Below are positions 45,194-53,527 of a stretch of DNA of 64,000 nt, in pieces (position 1 is the first letter of the stretch; each line of letters starts with the position of its first letter). The notes under the pieces were generated by a model that searched no databases, was not told the DNA's origin, and saw only the letters and a list, made by a program, of their open reading frames with translations. The stretch is from Kaistia hirudinis. GTDB lineage: Bacteria; Pseudomonadota; Alphaproteobacteria; Rhizobiales; Kaistiaceae. Made by a program: the position numbers and the translations under genes. The DNA is taken from contig NZ_JACIDS010000006.1 in assembly GCF_014196455.1 (NCBI RefSeq), positions 62,001 to 126,000 of the forward strand, read 5' to 3'.

Positions 45194-46570
45194 CTACTGT
45201 GCCGGGATGGTCTCGGTTGCCTCGTCTAACGTGCCGAGCACGGCGCCCTTGGCCCGCAGCTTCGCCTGAATATCGGCAACCGGCACCTTGGCGACCTCGA
45301 TGCCGTCTCGCGCGGCGATCGTTGCGGCATAGGCTGCCGCCTCTCCGGTCATCGTGCAGGCGGGCACATTGCGTGTCGAACCGTAGGCGACTTCATCAAC
45401 CGAAATGCAGCGACCCGCCATGATCAGGTTGCCGGTATGCGCCGGCAGCATGCACCGGAAGGGAATCCCGTAGCCCTCGCCGACATTGTCCATGATCGCG
45501 CGACTGCCCCCGGGCTCGTGCACGTCGACCGGCGAGTTGCAAAGCCCGATCGCATCGGCGAAGCGCGCCTGGCCGCGCACATCGGCTTCCGTCAGCACAT
45601 ATTGGCCGAGGATGCGCCGGGTCTCGCGCACGCCGAGCTTCGGCGCGACCTCGAGGAAGATTGCCTTGTCGAAGCCGTCGACATAACGCTGCAGAAAGTC
45701 GAAGGCACAATAGGCCTGCTTGCGGATCTCGATCTCGGCACGGCTGAGATCCCGATCGTCGAGACCGTTGCCCTGAAAGCGCGTGACGTTGACGCTGATC
45801 TCGCCGGGGATGAGCCCGGTCTTCATGGTGATGTGGTCTTTCGGGATGATCCAGTTGAAGCCTTCCTTCCGGGCCTCCTCGATCCGCCGCGTGAAGCCCG
45901 TCAGCAGGACGGCCATCACATAGTCCTCGTTGCGATCACCGGCTTCCTTGGGATGGACCAGTTCCCACATGTCGTCGCTGTGCTTGCGGCAGTCCGCCAC
46001 CAGGGCGGGCACATCGACGTTGAGCAGGCGGAAATAGGACGTGATCGGCTGGGTCAGGCCATCCTTCTTTCGTCCGAGCATGAACTCGGCGCCGGCAAGC
46101 GCGGCGACATCGCCGTCGCCCGACGCATCGATGAAGACCTTGCCGAGCACGAGGCTTGTGCCCGATTTCGTCTGGATCGTCAGGCCTTCGAGCTTCTCGC
46201 CATCCATGACGACGCCCGTCACCATCGCCCGCAGCAGCACTTCAACGTCCGCTTCCTCGACCATCTCGATGATGACGCGCTGCATCACCTCGGCGTCGAA
46301 GGTGCCGGTGTACTTTCCCCAGTAGGATTCGCGGATACGCCCATCGGCGCCCTTGTAGCCGACGCAGCGGTCGATCATTTCCTGAAAGACGCCGCCATTG
46401 ATCAATCCGGTCGGCTTGGTCAGCCGGCCGCCCGTGATCAGGCCGCCAAGAAAGCCCGTTCCCTCGAGCAGCAATGTCCGGGCGCCCTCGCGCGCCGCCC
46501 GGATGGCGGCGACAATTCCGGAGGAGCCGGCTCCGATAACTACGACGTCGTACGATCCGAATAGATTCAT
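45194..46570 (-). CDS. FAD-dependent oxidoreductase (PF12831 type)
   Basis: 458 aa from ATG 46570, with AAGGGA 6 nt upstream. The N-terminal Rossmann motif is VVVIGAGSSGIVAAIRAARE. The IDASGDGDVAALAGAEF segment and the C-terminal HTGNLIMAGRCISVDEVAYGS are typical of the 'FAD-dependent oxidoreductase' family often placed in sugar or sugar-acid operons. It follows the LVIVD gene by 49 bp. The substrate is unknown. The shared operator ties it to the denD/ABC locus, so it may act on the same imported compound. Confidence 0.85.
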   Translation of the reverse strand: MNLFGSYDVVVIGAGSSGIVAAIRAAREGARTLLLEGTGFLGGLITGGRLTKPTGLINGGVFQEMIDRCVGYKGADGRIRESYWGKYTGTFDAEVMQRVIIEMVEEADVEVLLRAMVTGVVMDGEKLEGLTIQTKSGTSLVLGKVFIDASGDGDVAALAGAEFMLGRKKDGLTQPITSYFRLLNVDVPALVADCRKHSDDMWELVHPKEAGDRNEDYVMAVLLTGFTRRIEEARKEGFNWIIPKDHITMKTGLIPGEISVNVTRFQGNGLDDRDLSRAEIEIRKQAYCAFDFLQRYVDGFDKAIFLEVAPKLGVRETRRILGQYVLTEADVRGQARFADAIGLCNSPVDVHEPGGSRAIMDNVGEGYGIPFRCMLPAHTGNLIMAGRCISVDEVAYGSTRNVPACTMTGEAAAYAATIAARDGIEVAKVPVADIQAKLRAKGAVLGTLDEATETIPAQ

Positions 46571-46619
46571 CGTCATTCCCTTGGCAGTCCGGTGCTCTGA
46601 TATGTTTGTGGGGCGACGA

Positions 46620-47870
46620 TCAGCCGCCAAACTCCATCACGGAGAGGCCGGCGTTGTAATCGGTCACATAGATCAGGCCGCTCTGCTCGACGAATATGTC
46701 GCAGCTCTGGATGATCTTCTTCTTGCCGGGTCTCTTATCCATGAGCTCCGTCGGCGCGGCCGGGATCAGCGCGCCGACTTCCTTCGGCGAATAGGCGTTG
46801 GAAATATCGTGGACCCGCACGCCTGCGTTCTGCCAGGTCGAGAAGATGATGCTGGAACTCTGGAACGTCCCCGGCCTGTTCTCATGGATGTTGTGGGGAC
46901 CGTAATGCGCGCCGCGATAGCGATAATCGGCCTCGGCCGGCTCGGGCAGCGTGGCGATCGAGATCGGGTTTGCTGGGACCCGAACATCGAAGATCCAAAT
47001 GTTCTTGCGCCCGTCCTCGTAGTCGTCGAGCACGGCCTCGTCGAGGACGACCAACAGATCACGGTCAGCCAGAGGCAGACAATTGTGGGTTCCGCCCTGA
47101 AAAGGAGGCGACCAATTGTGATGCTTGATCAGCTTCGGCTTGGACCGATCGGCGACATCCATCACCACCAGCCCGGCGTCTCGCCATGCGCCATAGGCGA
47201 TGTCGCCGTCGACGAGCGCATGGTGGAGGCCGAACTTGCTGCTGGCCGGCCAGCTTGGCGTCTCGCCCGCCGCGAGGTTCATGCCCGGCAGCCAGTAGCG
47301 GCCGGCCTCCCGGGGGTTCGCGGGATCGGACATATCGACTGTCATGAAGATGAAGTCGCTGAAACCGTCGAGCAGCGCGGAGACATAGGCCCAGCGGCCG
47401 CCCGTGTACCAGATCCGGTGAATACCGCCCGAGACGGGCATGAAGCCGATGCGGCGCGGGCTGTCTCCCTTGGATATGTCGTATACGGCCATGCCCGCGT
47501 CCCAGTCGCGGGCGGATTTCGGGGCCGCAGTGCCGAGGGCAGCGCCGGCGGACGCCTTGTAGTAGCTCGCCTCATCGGCAAAGGCGGCGTCGGCGAAGAC
47601 ATCCTTGCCGTGGATGACCAGGAGCAGGTTGTCGTGAACCTGCAGATGCACATTCCATGTGTTGGGCGGCGCCTGAACATAGGTGCAGAAGCGGATGTTC
47701 TTCGGATCCCTGACGTCGAGGACCGTGAAGCCCCGGCTGAACAGATGTCCGATATAGGCATAGCCGTTCTGGACCATGACCTGGATGCCGTCGCGGCGAC
47801 CGCCCTGATCCGAATGGCCGATGAGGCGCATGTTGCGCACATATTCTGGAGAGGGAAGAGTGTTGGTCAC
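46620..47870 (-). CDS. LVIVD-repeat beta-propeller protein
   Basis: 416 aa from GTG 47870; earlier codons fall in the divergent promoter and do not look coding. Repeated FTVLDVRDP, MAVYDISK, MTVDMSDP, GLVVMDVADRS, IWIFDVR and VRVHDISN units mark a beta-propeller of the LVIVD type. No signal peptide is seen. Histidines are spaced through the blades (HSDQGG, VHLQVHDN, HRIWYTGG, HHALVDGD, GTHNCLP, NIHENRPG) and could bind a metal, as in selenium-binding-like propellers. It is co-directional with the FAD enzyme. Confidence 0.82.
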   Translation of the reverse strand: MTNTLPSPEYVRNMRLIGHSDQGGRRDGIQVMVQNGYAYIGHLFSRGFTVLDVRDPKNIRFCTYVQAPPNTWNVHLQVHDNLLLVIHGKDVFADAAFADEASYYKASAGAALGTAAPKSARDWDAGMAVYDISKGDSPRRIGFMPVSGGIHRIWYTGGRWAYVSALLDGFSDFIFMTVDMSDPANPREAGRYWLPGMNLAAGETPSWPASSKFGLHHALVDGDIAYGAWRDAGLVVMDVADRSKPKLIKHHNWSPPFQGGTHNCLPLADRDLLVVLDEAVLDDYEDGRKNIWIFDVRVPANPISIATLPEPAEADYRYRGAHYGPHNIHENRPGTFQSSSIIFSTWQNAGVRVHDISNAYSPKEVGALIPAAPTELMDKRPGKKKIIQSCDIFVEQSGLIYVTDYNAGLSVMEFGG

Positions 47871-48056
47871 GTGCCTGCTGCTCCGACATGGCGATGCGAA
47901 ATCGTAAGGGCGGAAACGGGACACAGCCGTGCACGCGCCATTGCGCACGTGCTTGCGGCCCCTTTGGCCGCAATCAAAACCCGCGACCCCCTTTCGGCTC
48001 CATCCCCCTCGTCACCCGATCGCGCGACGATGCGAGCACACTAGTGGTTGACTTGC

Positions 48057-48072
48057 ACTTGTCAACTGGTAC
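48057..48072 (-). promoter_or_regulatory. Shared 16-bp operator in the LVIVD/GlcG divergent promoter
   Basis: Reverse-complement copy of the 40612 site. Here GTTGAC and GTCAAC form a 6-bp dyad with an 8-bp centre (about 48047-48066). It sits between the divergent LVIVD and GlcG-like genes and could control both. Confidence 0.65.
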
Positions 48073-48107
48073 TAACAGCGGACCAGCTTTGCCCGGGGGA
48101 TAGTCCT

Positions 48108-48530
48108 ATGAGCGCCAACGATCTTCTCCTTCTTCGCCCCCGCCTGACGATTGCGGCGGCGAAGGCCATTGCCGCCGCCGCAGAAGCTGCCGCACTGGAG
48201 CGGCAGGTGAGGCTCGTCATCGCGATCGTCGATGAAGGAGGCCATCTGATGCTGCTCCATCGCGACGACGACGCCCAGGTCGGCAGTGTCGAGATCGCGA
48301 CGCTGAAGGCACGTACGGCGGTTCTGTTTCGCCGGCAAACAAAAGCCTTCCAGGATGTCGTCGAGGGCGAGGGCCGCCTTGCGCTCCTGTGCATCCCCAA
48401 TGGAATACCTCTGGATGGCGGCGTGTTGCTGAAGTCCGGCGACGTGATCATCGGCGCGATCGGAGTGAGCGGCGCATCCGATGAAATCGACGGCGATATC
48501 GGGCGGATCGGCGCTGCGTTGCTGGGCTGA
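48108..48530 (+). CDS. GlcG/HbpS-family protein
   Basis: 140 aa from ATG 48108, with GGGGGA upstream. The helical start LTIAAAKAIAAAAEAAAL and IVDEGGHLMLLHRDD, then GGVLLKSGDVIIGAIGVSG, fit the GlcG/HbpS family exactly. Members are small cytoplasmic or secreted proteins of uncertain function: HbpS binds heme, and PduO-C and GlcG accompany diol or glycolate catabolism. It is divergent from the LVIVD/FAD genes and convergent with otnC. Confidence 0.88.
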   Translation: MSANDLLLLRPRLTIAAAKAIAAAAEAAALERQVRLVIAIVDEGGHLMLLHRDDDAQVGSVEIATLKARTAVLFRRQTKAFQDVVEGEGRLALLCIPNGIPLDGGVLLKSGDVIIGAIGVSGASDEIDGDIGRIGAALLG

Positions 48531-48612
48531 GCCGCCCACGCCGCGGATCGGCCGGATGTTCCGGCACCTATGGCGCGGCTCGCCCGATGCGGCGCGCCAT
48601 TCCGCTCGCCCC

Positions 48613-49296
48613 TCAGGCGGACGGCTCCTCGTGGTCGTGATGCTCGTGACCGGCCGGCAGTGTCAGCCCGAAGGTCTTCACGAGGTCATCGACCTGATCC
48701 GGCGTCAGATAGCGCGGGTTCAAATTGCGCAGCAGCAAATAGAGCCGCGCCGTTTCCTCAAGTTCCTCCGTCGCGAACACGGCCGCCTCGAGGCTGTCGC
48801 CTGCGACGACCGGACCGTGATTGGCGAGCAGGATCGACGAATACTGCCCCGACAGGCCCCTGATGGCATCGGCGACGGCCGGATCACCAGGACGATAATA
48901 GGGTATGAGCGCGGTCTGTCCGGCGCGCATCAGGTAATAGGGCGTCATCGGCGGCAGCGCCGCGCGCGGATCGATCTCCGGCAGCATGGTCAGCGCCACG
49001 GCGTGCGTCGAGTGGAGATGGACGATGGCGCGCGCGCCGGGGCGCGTCTCGTAGACCGCCGAATGGAGCGGGATCTCCTTGGTCGGCCGGTCACCGGAAA
49101 CGAGGTTGCCTTTGCCGTCGAGACGCGTGATCCGGGCGGGGTCGAGAAAGCCGAGCGACGCATTGGTCGGCGTCACCAGCCAGCCGCCATCATCGAGCCG
49201 GATCGAAATATTGCCCGACGAGCCCGGCGTCAGGCCGCGCTCGAACAGCGAGCGGCCGAAACGGCAGATATCTTCTCTGAGGCTGTTTTCGGACAT
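48613..49296 (-). CDS. otnC: 3-oxo-tetronate 4-phosphate decarboxylase OtnC (class II aldolase family)
   Basis: 227 aa. The class II aldolase/adducin fold shows phosphate-binding PGSSGNIS, zinc-ligand HLHSTHA and ANHGPVV. The C-terminus is His-rich (HEHHDHEE). It decarboxylates 3-oxo-tetronate 4-phosphate to dihydroxyacetone phosphate, the last step of erythronate/threonate catabolism. It follows the LacI gene by 12 bp on the same strand, while the other enzymes of the pathway lie divergent beyond the LacI operators. Confidence 0.88.
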   Translation of the reverse strand: MSENSLREDICRFGRSLFERGLTPGSSGNISIRLDDGGWLVTPTNASLGFLDPARITRLDGKGNLVSGDRPTKEIPLHSAVYETRPGARAIVHLHSTHAVALTMLPEIDPRAALPPMTPYYLMRAGQTALIPYYRPGDPAVADAIRGLSGQYSSILLANHGPVVAGDSLEAAVFATEELEETARLYLLLRNLNPRYLTPDQVDDLVKTFGLTLPAGHEHHDHEEPSA

Positions 49297-49308
49297 GCAA
49301 TCCTCTCT

Positions 49309-50304
49309 TCAGACAGTCGCGCCCTCGACGAGGCGGAAGCCGCAATCGACGGTCTGCGGCGGGGCATCGTCGAGGACGAGTTGGGCTGCGATCCGGCCGA
49401 TCTCGTCGCGCGGTGTCTCGATCGTCGTCAGCGGCTGTGGCGTGTGCCGGGCGATGTCGAGGCCGTTGAAACCCATGATCGCGAGTTGGCCGGGAACGGC
49501 GATCCCAGCCTCGAGGCAATGGAAATAGCCGCCGAGCGCCATGTCGTCGTTCGAGAAATACACGGCGTCGAGCTGCGGCTGCCGCGCCATCAGCGCCGCG
49601 AGACCGATGCGGCCTTCTCCGACCGAGGAGCGAACGGCCCGGATATCCTCGCTGGCCGGCGCCAGCCCGGCTTCGGCAAGGGTCTCACGAAATCCGGCAA
49701 GGCGCTTGCCGGCGCGCGTGTCCTGGCCGATGTCGTGACCGACATAGCCGATGCGTCGATAGCCGCGCTGGACCATATGCAAGGCGCTGACCCGTCCGGC
49801 GGTGCGGTTCGAGAAGCCCACCGCCAGGTCCTGCGGCGTTCCGTCGATGTCGAGCAGCTCGGCGATCCGGCAGCCGGCCGCCCGAAGCATCCTGCGCGTG
49901 CCCTCGGCATGTTCGAGGCCGGCGAGCATGACAGCCGCCGGCCGCCAGGCGAGCATCGCCGCGACGAGCGCTTCCTCGCGCGACGGTTCATATTCGGAGA
50001 CGGCGAAGACCGCCTGCCGCCGGCCCGCCTCCAGCGTCTGCGCGACGCCGCGCAGCACGTCGGCGAAGACGATATTGCTCAGCGACGGCACGACGATCGC
50101 CACCAGCGGCGAGCCGGTCGAGGCCAGAGCTCCGGCGATCCGGTTCGGCACATAGCCGAGCGTCTCGACGGCGGCCATGACTCGCGCCCGGGTCTTTTCC
50201 GAGAAAGAGCCGTGATCCCGCAGCACGCGCGACACGGTGCTCTCGCCGACGCCGGCCGCCTCCGCGACGTCCAGCAGCGTGATCGACGTGCTCCTCTGCT
50301 CCAT
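49309..50304 (-). CDS. LacI-family regulator of tetronate catabolism
   Basis: 331 aa. The N-terminal HTH with hinge reads ITLLDVAEAAGVGESTVSRV. A periplasmic-binding-protein-like effector domain follows, with FSNDDMALGGYFHCLEAGI near the C-terminal half. The DNA-binding domain is of the kind that recognises central-CG palindromes, in line with the three TGGCAGCGCTGCCA sites directly upstream. The effector is probably threonate, erythronate or a product, inferred from the neighbours. Confidence 0.92.
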   Translation of the reverse strand: MEQRSTSITLLDVAEAAGVGESTVSRVLRDHGSFSEKTRARVMAAVETLGYVPNRIAGALASTGSPLVAIVVPSLSNIVFADVLRGVAQTLEAGRRQAVFAVSEYEPSREEALVAAMLAWRPAAVMLAGLEHAEGTRRMLRAAGCRIAELLDIDGTPQDLAVGFSNRTAGRVSALHMVQRGYRRIGYVGHDIGQDTRAGKRLAGFRETLAEAGLAPASEDIRAVRSSVGEGRIGLAALMARQPQLDAVYFSNDDMALGGYFHCLEAGIAVPGQLAIMGFNGLDIARHTPQPLTTIETPRDEIGRIAAQLVLDDAPPQTVDCGFRLVEGATV

Positions 50305-50368
50305 GACCGTCCCCGGGCGCCTCTCTCAGCTTCAATCTCCCCGGCGCGAACGGAAAATGCAACCAATA

Positions 50369-50437
50369 TTGGCAGCGCTGCCAAATCGGTATTGGCAGCG
50401 CTGCCAACGTCACCTATGACAAATGGCAGCGCTGCCA
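50369..50437. promoter_or_regulatory. Three perfect LacI-type palindromic operators
   Basis: TTGGCAGCGCTGCCAA occurs at 50369-50384 and 50392-50407, and TGGCAGCGCTGCCA at 50424-50437. Centres are 23 and 31 bp apart, in the 153-bp gap between divergent lacI and ltnD. The even length and central CG are typical LacI/PurR-class half-site geometry. They would let one repressor close both promoters. Confidence 0.88.
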
Positions 50438-50457
50438 TCGCGATCCTGGAGCTCATC

Positions 50458-51405
50458 TTGTCATCAGGGGTATCCGAACTGGCTTCCTCCGTCGCCCATC
50501 GATCTGCATCCCGGGTCGCCATCATCGGGCTGGGCTCGATGGGCATGGGCATCGCCAACGCGCTGCACCGAGCGGATCTCGACGTCGTCGGTTTCGACGT
50601 ATCAGCCGAGGCGAGGGCTCGCTTCGTCGAACAGGGCGGCCGAGGCGCGGCGTCCGCGGCCGACGCTGCTGAGGGCGCGGATATCGTCGTGTCGGTGGTT
50701 GTCAGTGGCGCACAGACCGAGGCGATGCTGTTCGGAGCCGGCGGCCTGGCGGATGTCATGAAGGCGGGCGCCGTGTTCGTCTCCTCCGCCACGATGGACC
50801 CCGCCGTTGCACGCGGCCTGGCGGCACGCCTCGAGGCCAGATCGGTCCATTATCTCGACGCGCCGATTTCCGGCGGCGCGGCGCGGGCCGCGGCAGGGGC
50901 GTTGACGGTGATGGCTTCCGGATCGCCGGAGGCTTTCATGCGGGCGCGCCCCGCACTCGACGCGATGGCGGCCAAGGTTCATGAACTCGGGGATGCCGCT
51001 GGCCTCGGCGCATCCTTCAAGATGATCAACCAGCTCCTGGCCGGCATTCATATCGCCGCCGCCAGCGAGGCCATCGCTCTGGCGGCGAAACTGGGCCTCG
51101 ATCTCGACAAGGTCTACGAGGTCATCACCGCCTCCGCCGGCAATTCCTGGATGTTCGAGAACCGCATTCCGCATGTGCTTTCCGGCGACTATGCCCCGCA
51201 CAGCGCCGTCGAGATCTTCGTGAAGGATCTCGGCATCGTCCAGGACATGGCGCGCGGCACGCGCTATCCGGCACCGCTCGGCGCCGCCGCGCTGCAGATG
51301 TATCTCGCCGCCTCCGGACTTGGCATGGGACGGGAGGACGATGCCTCGCTCGCCCGTGTCTACGCCCTGTTGTCCGGCGCGGTGCTGCCCACGAAGGAGA
51401 GCTGA
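50458..51405 (+). CDS. ltnD: L-threonate dehydrogenase LtnD (beta-hydroxyacid dehydrogenase family)
   Basis: 315 aa from TTG 50458, with GGAG 6 nt upstream; an in-frame ATG at 50416 would put the third operator inside the gene. It has NAD motif IIGLGSMGMG, substrate-binding DAPISGGAARAAAGAL, catalytic-Lys region FKMINQLLAGIH, and SAGNSWMFENR. This set matches the LtnD group, which oxidises L-threonate at C2 for OtnI. It is the first gene of ltnD-otnI-otnK. D-threonate or erythronate remain alternative substrates. Confidence 0.87.
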   Translation: MSSGVSELASSVAHRSASRVAIIGLGSMGMGIANALHRADLDVVGFDVSAEARARFVEQGGRGAASAADAAEGADIVVSVVVSGAQTEAMLFGAGGLADVMKAGAVFVSSATMDPAVARGLAARLEARSVHYLDAPISGGAARAAAGALTVMASGSPEAFMRARPALDAMAAKVHELGDAAGLGASFKMINQLLAGIHIAAASEAIALAAKLGLDLDKVYEVITASAGNSWMFENRIPHVLSGDYAPHSAVEIFVKDLGIVQDMARGTRYPAPLGAAALQMYLAASGLGMGREDDASLARVYALLSGAVLPTKES

Positions 51406-51409
51406 TCCC

Positions 51410-52186
51410 GTGCCTGTCTTCGCCGCCAACCTTTCCATGATGTTCACAGAATGGTCGTTTCTCGACCGCTTCGATGCTGCGGCGGATGCCGGGTTTCGCG
51501 CCGTGGAGTATCTCTTCCCTTATGAGCATGCGCCGGAAGCGATTGCAGGAAAGCTCGCCCGAAACGGTCTGACGCAGGCGCTGTTCAACGCGCCGCCGGG
51601 CAATTGGTCCGCCGGCGAGCGAGGTCTCGCGGCGCTTGCCGGCCGTTTCCAGGAATTCGACGCCGGCCTCTCCCGCGCGCTGCTCTATGCGGAGGCGACG
51701 GGCGTCAAGCGTGTCCATGTCATGGCCGGGATCGCCGACCGGGCCGATGCCGAGGCCGACGCGCGCTATCGCGCTGCGCTTCACCACGCCGCCGAGCGCT
51801 TCGCCGCGCAGGGGCTCGATCTGGTCATCGAGCCCATCAACCAGCGCAACATGCCCGGCTATTTCCTGAACGATTTCGCCTATGCCGCCGGGCTGATCGG
51901 CGCGCTCGGGCTTCCCAATCTCAAGCTGCAGTTCGACCTCTATCACTGCCAGATCATTCATGGCGACGTGACGATGCGGCTGCGGGCATTGCTGCCGATC
52001 ATCGGCCATGTGCAGGTCGCGAGCGTTCCCTCGCGGAACGAGCCTGACGGCGAGGAGCTCAATTTCCCGTATCTGTTCGGTGAACTCGACCGCCTCGGCT
52101 ACGAGGGCTTCGTCGGCTGCGAATATAATCCGCGCGGAAAGACGCTGGACGGCCTCGGCTGGTTCAAGCCGTTCGAAGGACGCTGA
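51410..52186 (+). CDS. otnI: 2-oxo-tetronate isomerase OtnI (hydroxypyruvate-isomerase family)
   Basis: 258 aa from GTG 51410, with AAGGAG upstream. It is a TIM barrel of the AP-endonuclease-2/Hyi type. The opening ANLSMMFTEWSFLDRF, EPINQRNMPGYFL, QFDLYHCQIIHGD and VGCEYNPRGKTLDGLGW carry the metal ligands (Glu, Asp, His, Glu). It interconverts 2-oxo- and 3-oxo-tetronate. It sits 4 bp after ltnD and 3 bp before otnK. Confidence 0.9.
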   Translation: MPVFAANLSMMFTEWSFLDRFDAAADAGFRAVEYLFPYEHAPEAIAGKLARNGLTQALFNAPPGNWSAGERGLAALAGRFQEFDAGLSRALLYAEATGVKRVHVMAGIADRADAEADARYRAALHHAAERFAAQGLDLVIEPINQRNMPGYFLNDFAYAAGLIGALGLPNLKLQFDLYHCQIIHGDVTMRLRALLPIIGHVQVASVPSRNEPDGEELNFPYLFGELDRLGYEGFVGCEYNPRGKTLDGLGWFKPFEGR

Positions 52187-52189
52187 ACC

Positions 52190-53458
52190 ATGGCTCTTCT
52201 TCTCGGTTGCATCGCGGACGATTACACCGGCGCGTCCGATCTCGCCAACACCCTGACGCGAAACGGCCTGCGTACGGTCCAGACCATCGGGATCCCCGAC
52301 GCGTCGCTGCCCCTGCCGGATGTCGACGCCGTGGTCGTGTCGCTGAAGATCCGCTCGGTCGTGGCATCCGAGGCCATTGCAGCCGCGCTTGCGGCCGAGG
52401 CGTGGATCCGGCAGCGCGGCGCGCGCCATGTCCTCTACAAGATCTGCTCGACATTCGATTCGACCGATGCCGGCAATATCGGGCCGGTGACCGAAGCGCT
52501 GGTCGCGGCGGCGGGGAGCGACATCGCGCTGGTCACCCCGGCCTTCCCCGAAACCGGCCGCACGGTCTATCGCGGTCACCTCTTCGTCAACGGCCAGCCG
52601 CTCGACGAGAGCCCGCTCAAGGATCATCCGCTGAATCCGATGCATGACGCCGATCTCGTCCGGGTGCTGCAGCGCCAGTCGAAAGGCGGAGTCGGGCTGG
52701 TCGATCTCGAGACGATCGCCGATGGCGAGGCGGCCATCGCCGCGCGTCTTGCCGCCCTGGCGGCGGAAGGAAACACGGCGGCCATCGCCGACGCCGTCTT
52801 CGAGCGCGATCTCGTGTTGCTCGGGTCCGTCGCGGCGCGGTTCTCCGTCTCGACCGGCGCGTCGGGGCTGGGGCTCGGCCTTGCGCGGGCGCTCCGACCG
52901 GCCGACCGAGCCTCCGCGACGGCCGATGCGCTTGCCCCCGTGGGCGGCTATGCAGCCGTCATCGCCGGCAGCTGTTCGCGGGCCACGCTCGAACAGATCG
53001 ATCGTGCGGAGAGGTCGATGCCGGTGCTGCGGCTCGACCCGGAGGCGCTGATCGACGGCGAGACCGAGATTGCGAAGGCAATCGCCTTTGCCGACGCGCA
53101 TGTCGCTGACGGTCCCTTGGTCATCGCCGCCAGTGCACCGCCCGATGCCGTTGCCGCGCTGCAGGCGCGCCATGGCCGGGAGGCGTCGGGTCATGCCATA
53201 GAGCGGGCGACCTCGGCCATTGCGGCGGCATTGGTCGAGCGCGGCGTCCGCAGGCTCGTTGTCGCCGGCGGGGAAACGTCTGGCGCGGCAGTCGACCGCC
53301 TCGGCATACCCGCCTTTCTGATCGGTCCCGAGATCGCGCCAGGCGTCCCCGTCCTGCAGACGGTCGGCGACGCGCATGGCGGTCTGATCATGGCGCTGAA
53401 GTCCGGCAATTTCGGCGGCAAGGACTTCTTCGAGCAAGCGCTCGCCGCCATGCGCTGA
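52190..53458 (+). CDS. otnK: 3-oxo-tetronate kinase OtnK (DUF1537/four-carbon acid sugar kinase)
   Basis: 422 aa, standard length. The N-terminal domain starts GCIADDYTGASDLANTL, followed by YKICSTFDSTDAGNIGP and TPAFPETGRTVYRGHLFV. The C-terminal nucleotide-binding domain includes VVAGGETSGAAV and the closing MALKSGNFGGKDFF. It phosphorylates 3-oxo-tetronate at C4 for OtnC. It is the last gene of the ltnD-otnI-otnK unit. Confidence 0.93.
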   Translation: MALLLGCIADDYTGASDLANTLTRNGLRTVQTIGIPDASLPLPDVDAVVVSLKIRSVVASEAIAAALAAEAWIRQRGARHVLYKICSTFDSTDAGNIGPVTEALVAAAGSDIALVTPAFPETGRTVYRGHLFVNGQPLDESPLKDHPLNPMHDADLVRVLQRQSKGGVGLVDLETIADGEAAIAARLAALAAEGNTAAIADAVFERDLVLLGSVAARFSVSTGASGLGLGLARALRPADRASATADALAPVGGYAAVIAGSCSRATLEQIDRAERSMPVLRLDPEALIDGETEIAKAIAFADAHVADGPLVIAASAPPDAVAALQARHGREASGHAIERATSAIAAALVERGVRRLVVAGGETSGAAVDRLGIPAFLIGPEIAPGVPVLQTVGDAHGGLIMALKSGNFGGKDFFEQALAAMR

Positions 53459-53527
53459 GGCTCGCCCGACTGCCGGATGGTCGAGGCGTGGAGGAGACCC
53501 GGAAAAGCCGCCGGCCGTCTGGGTTCC

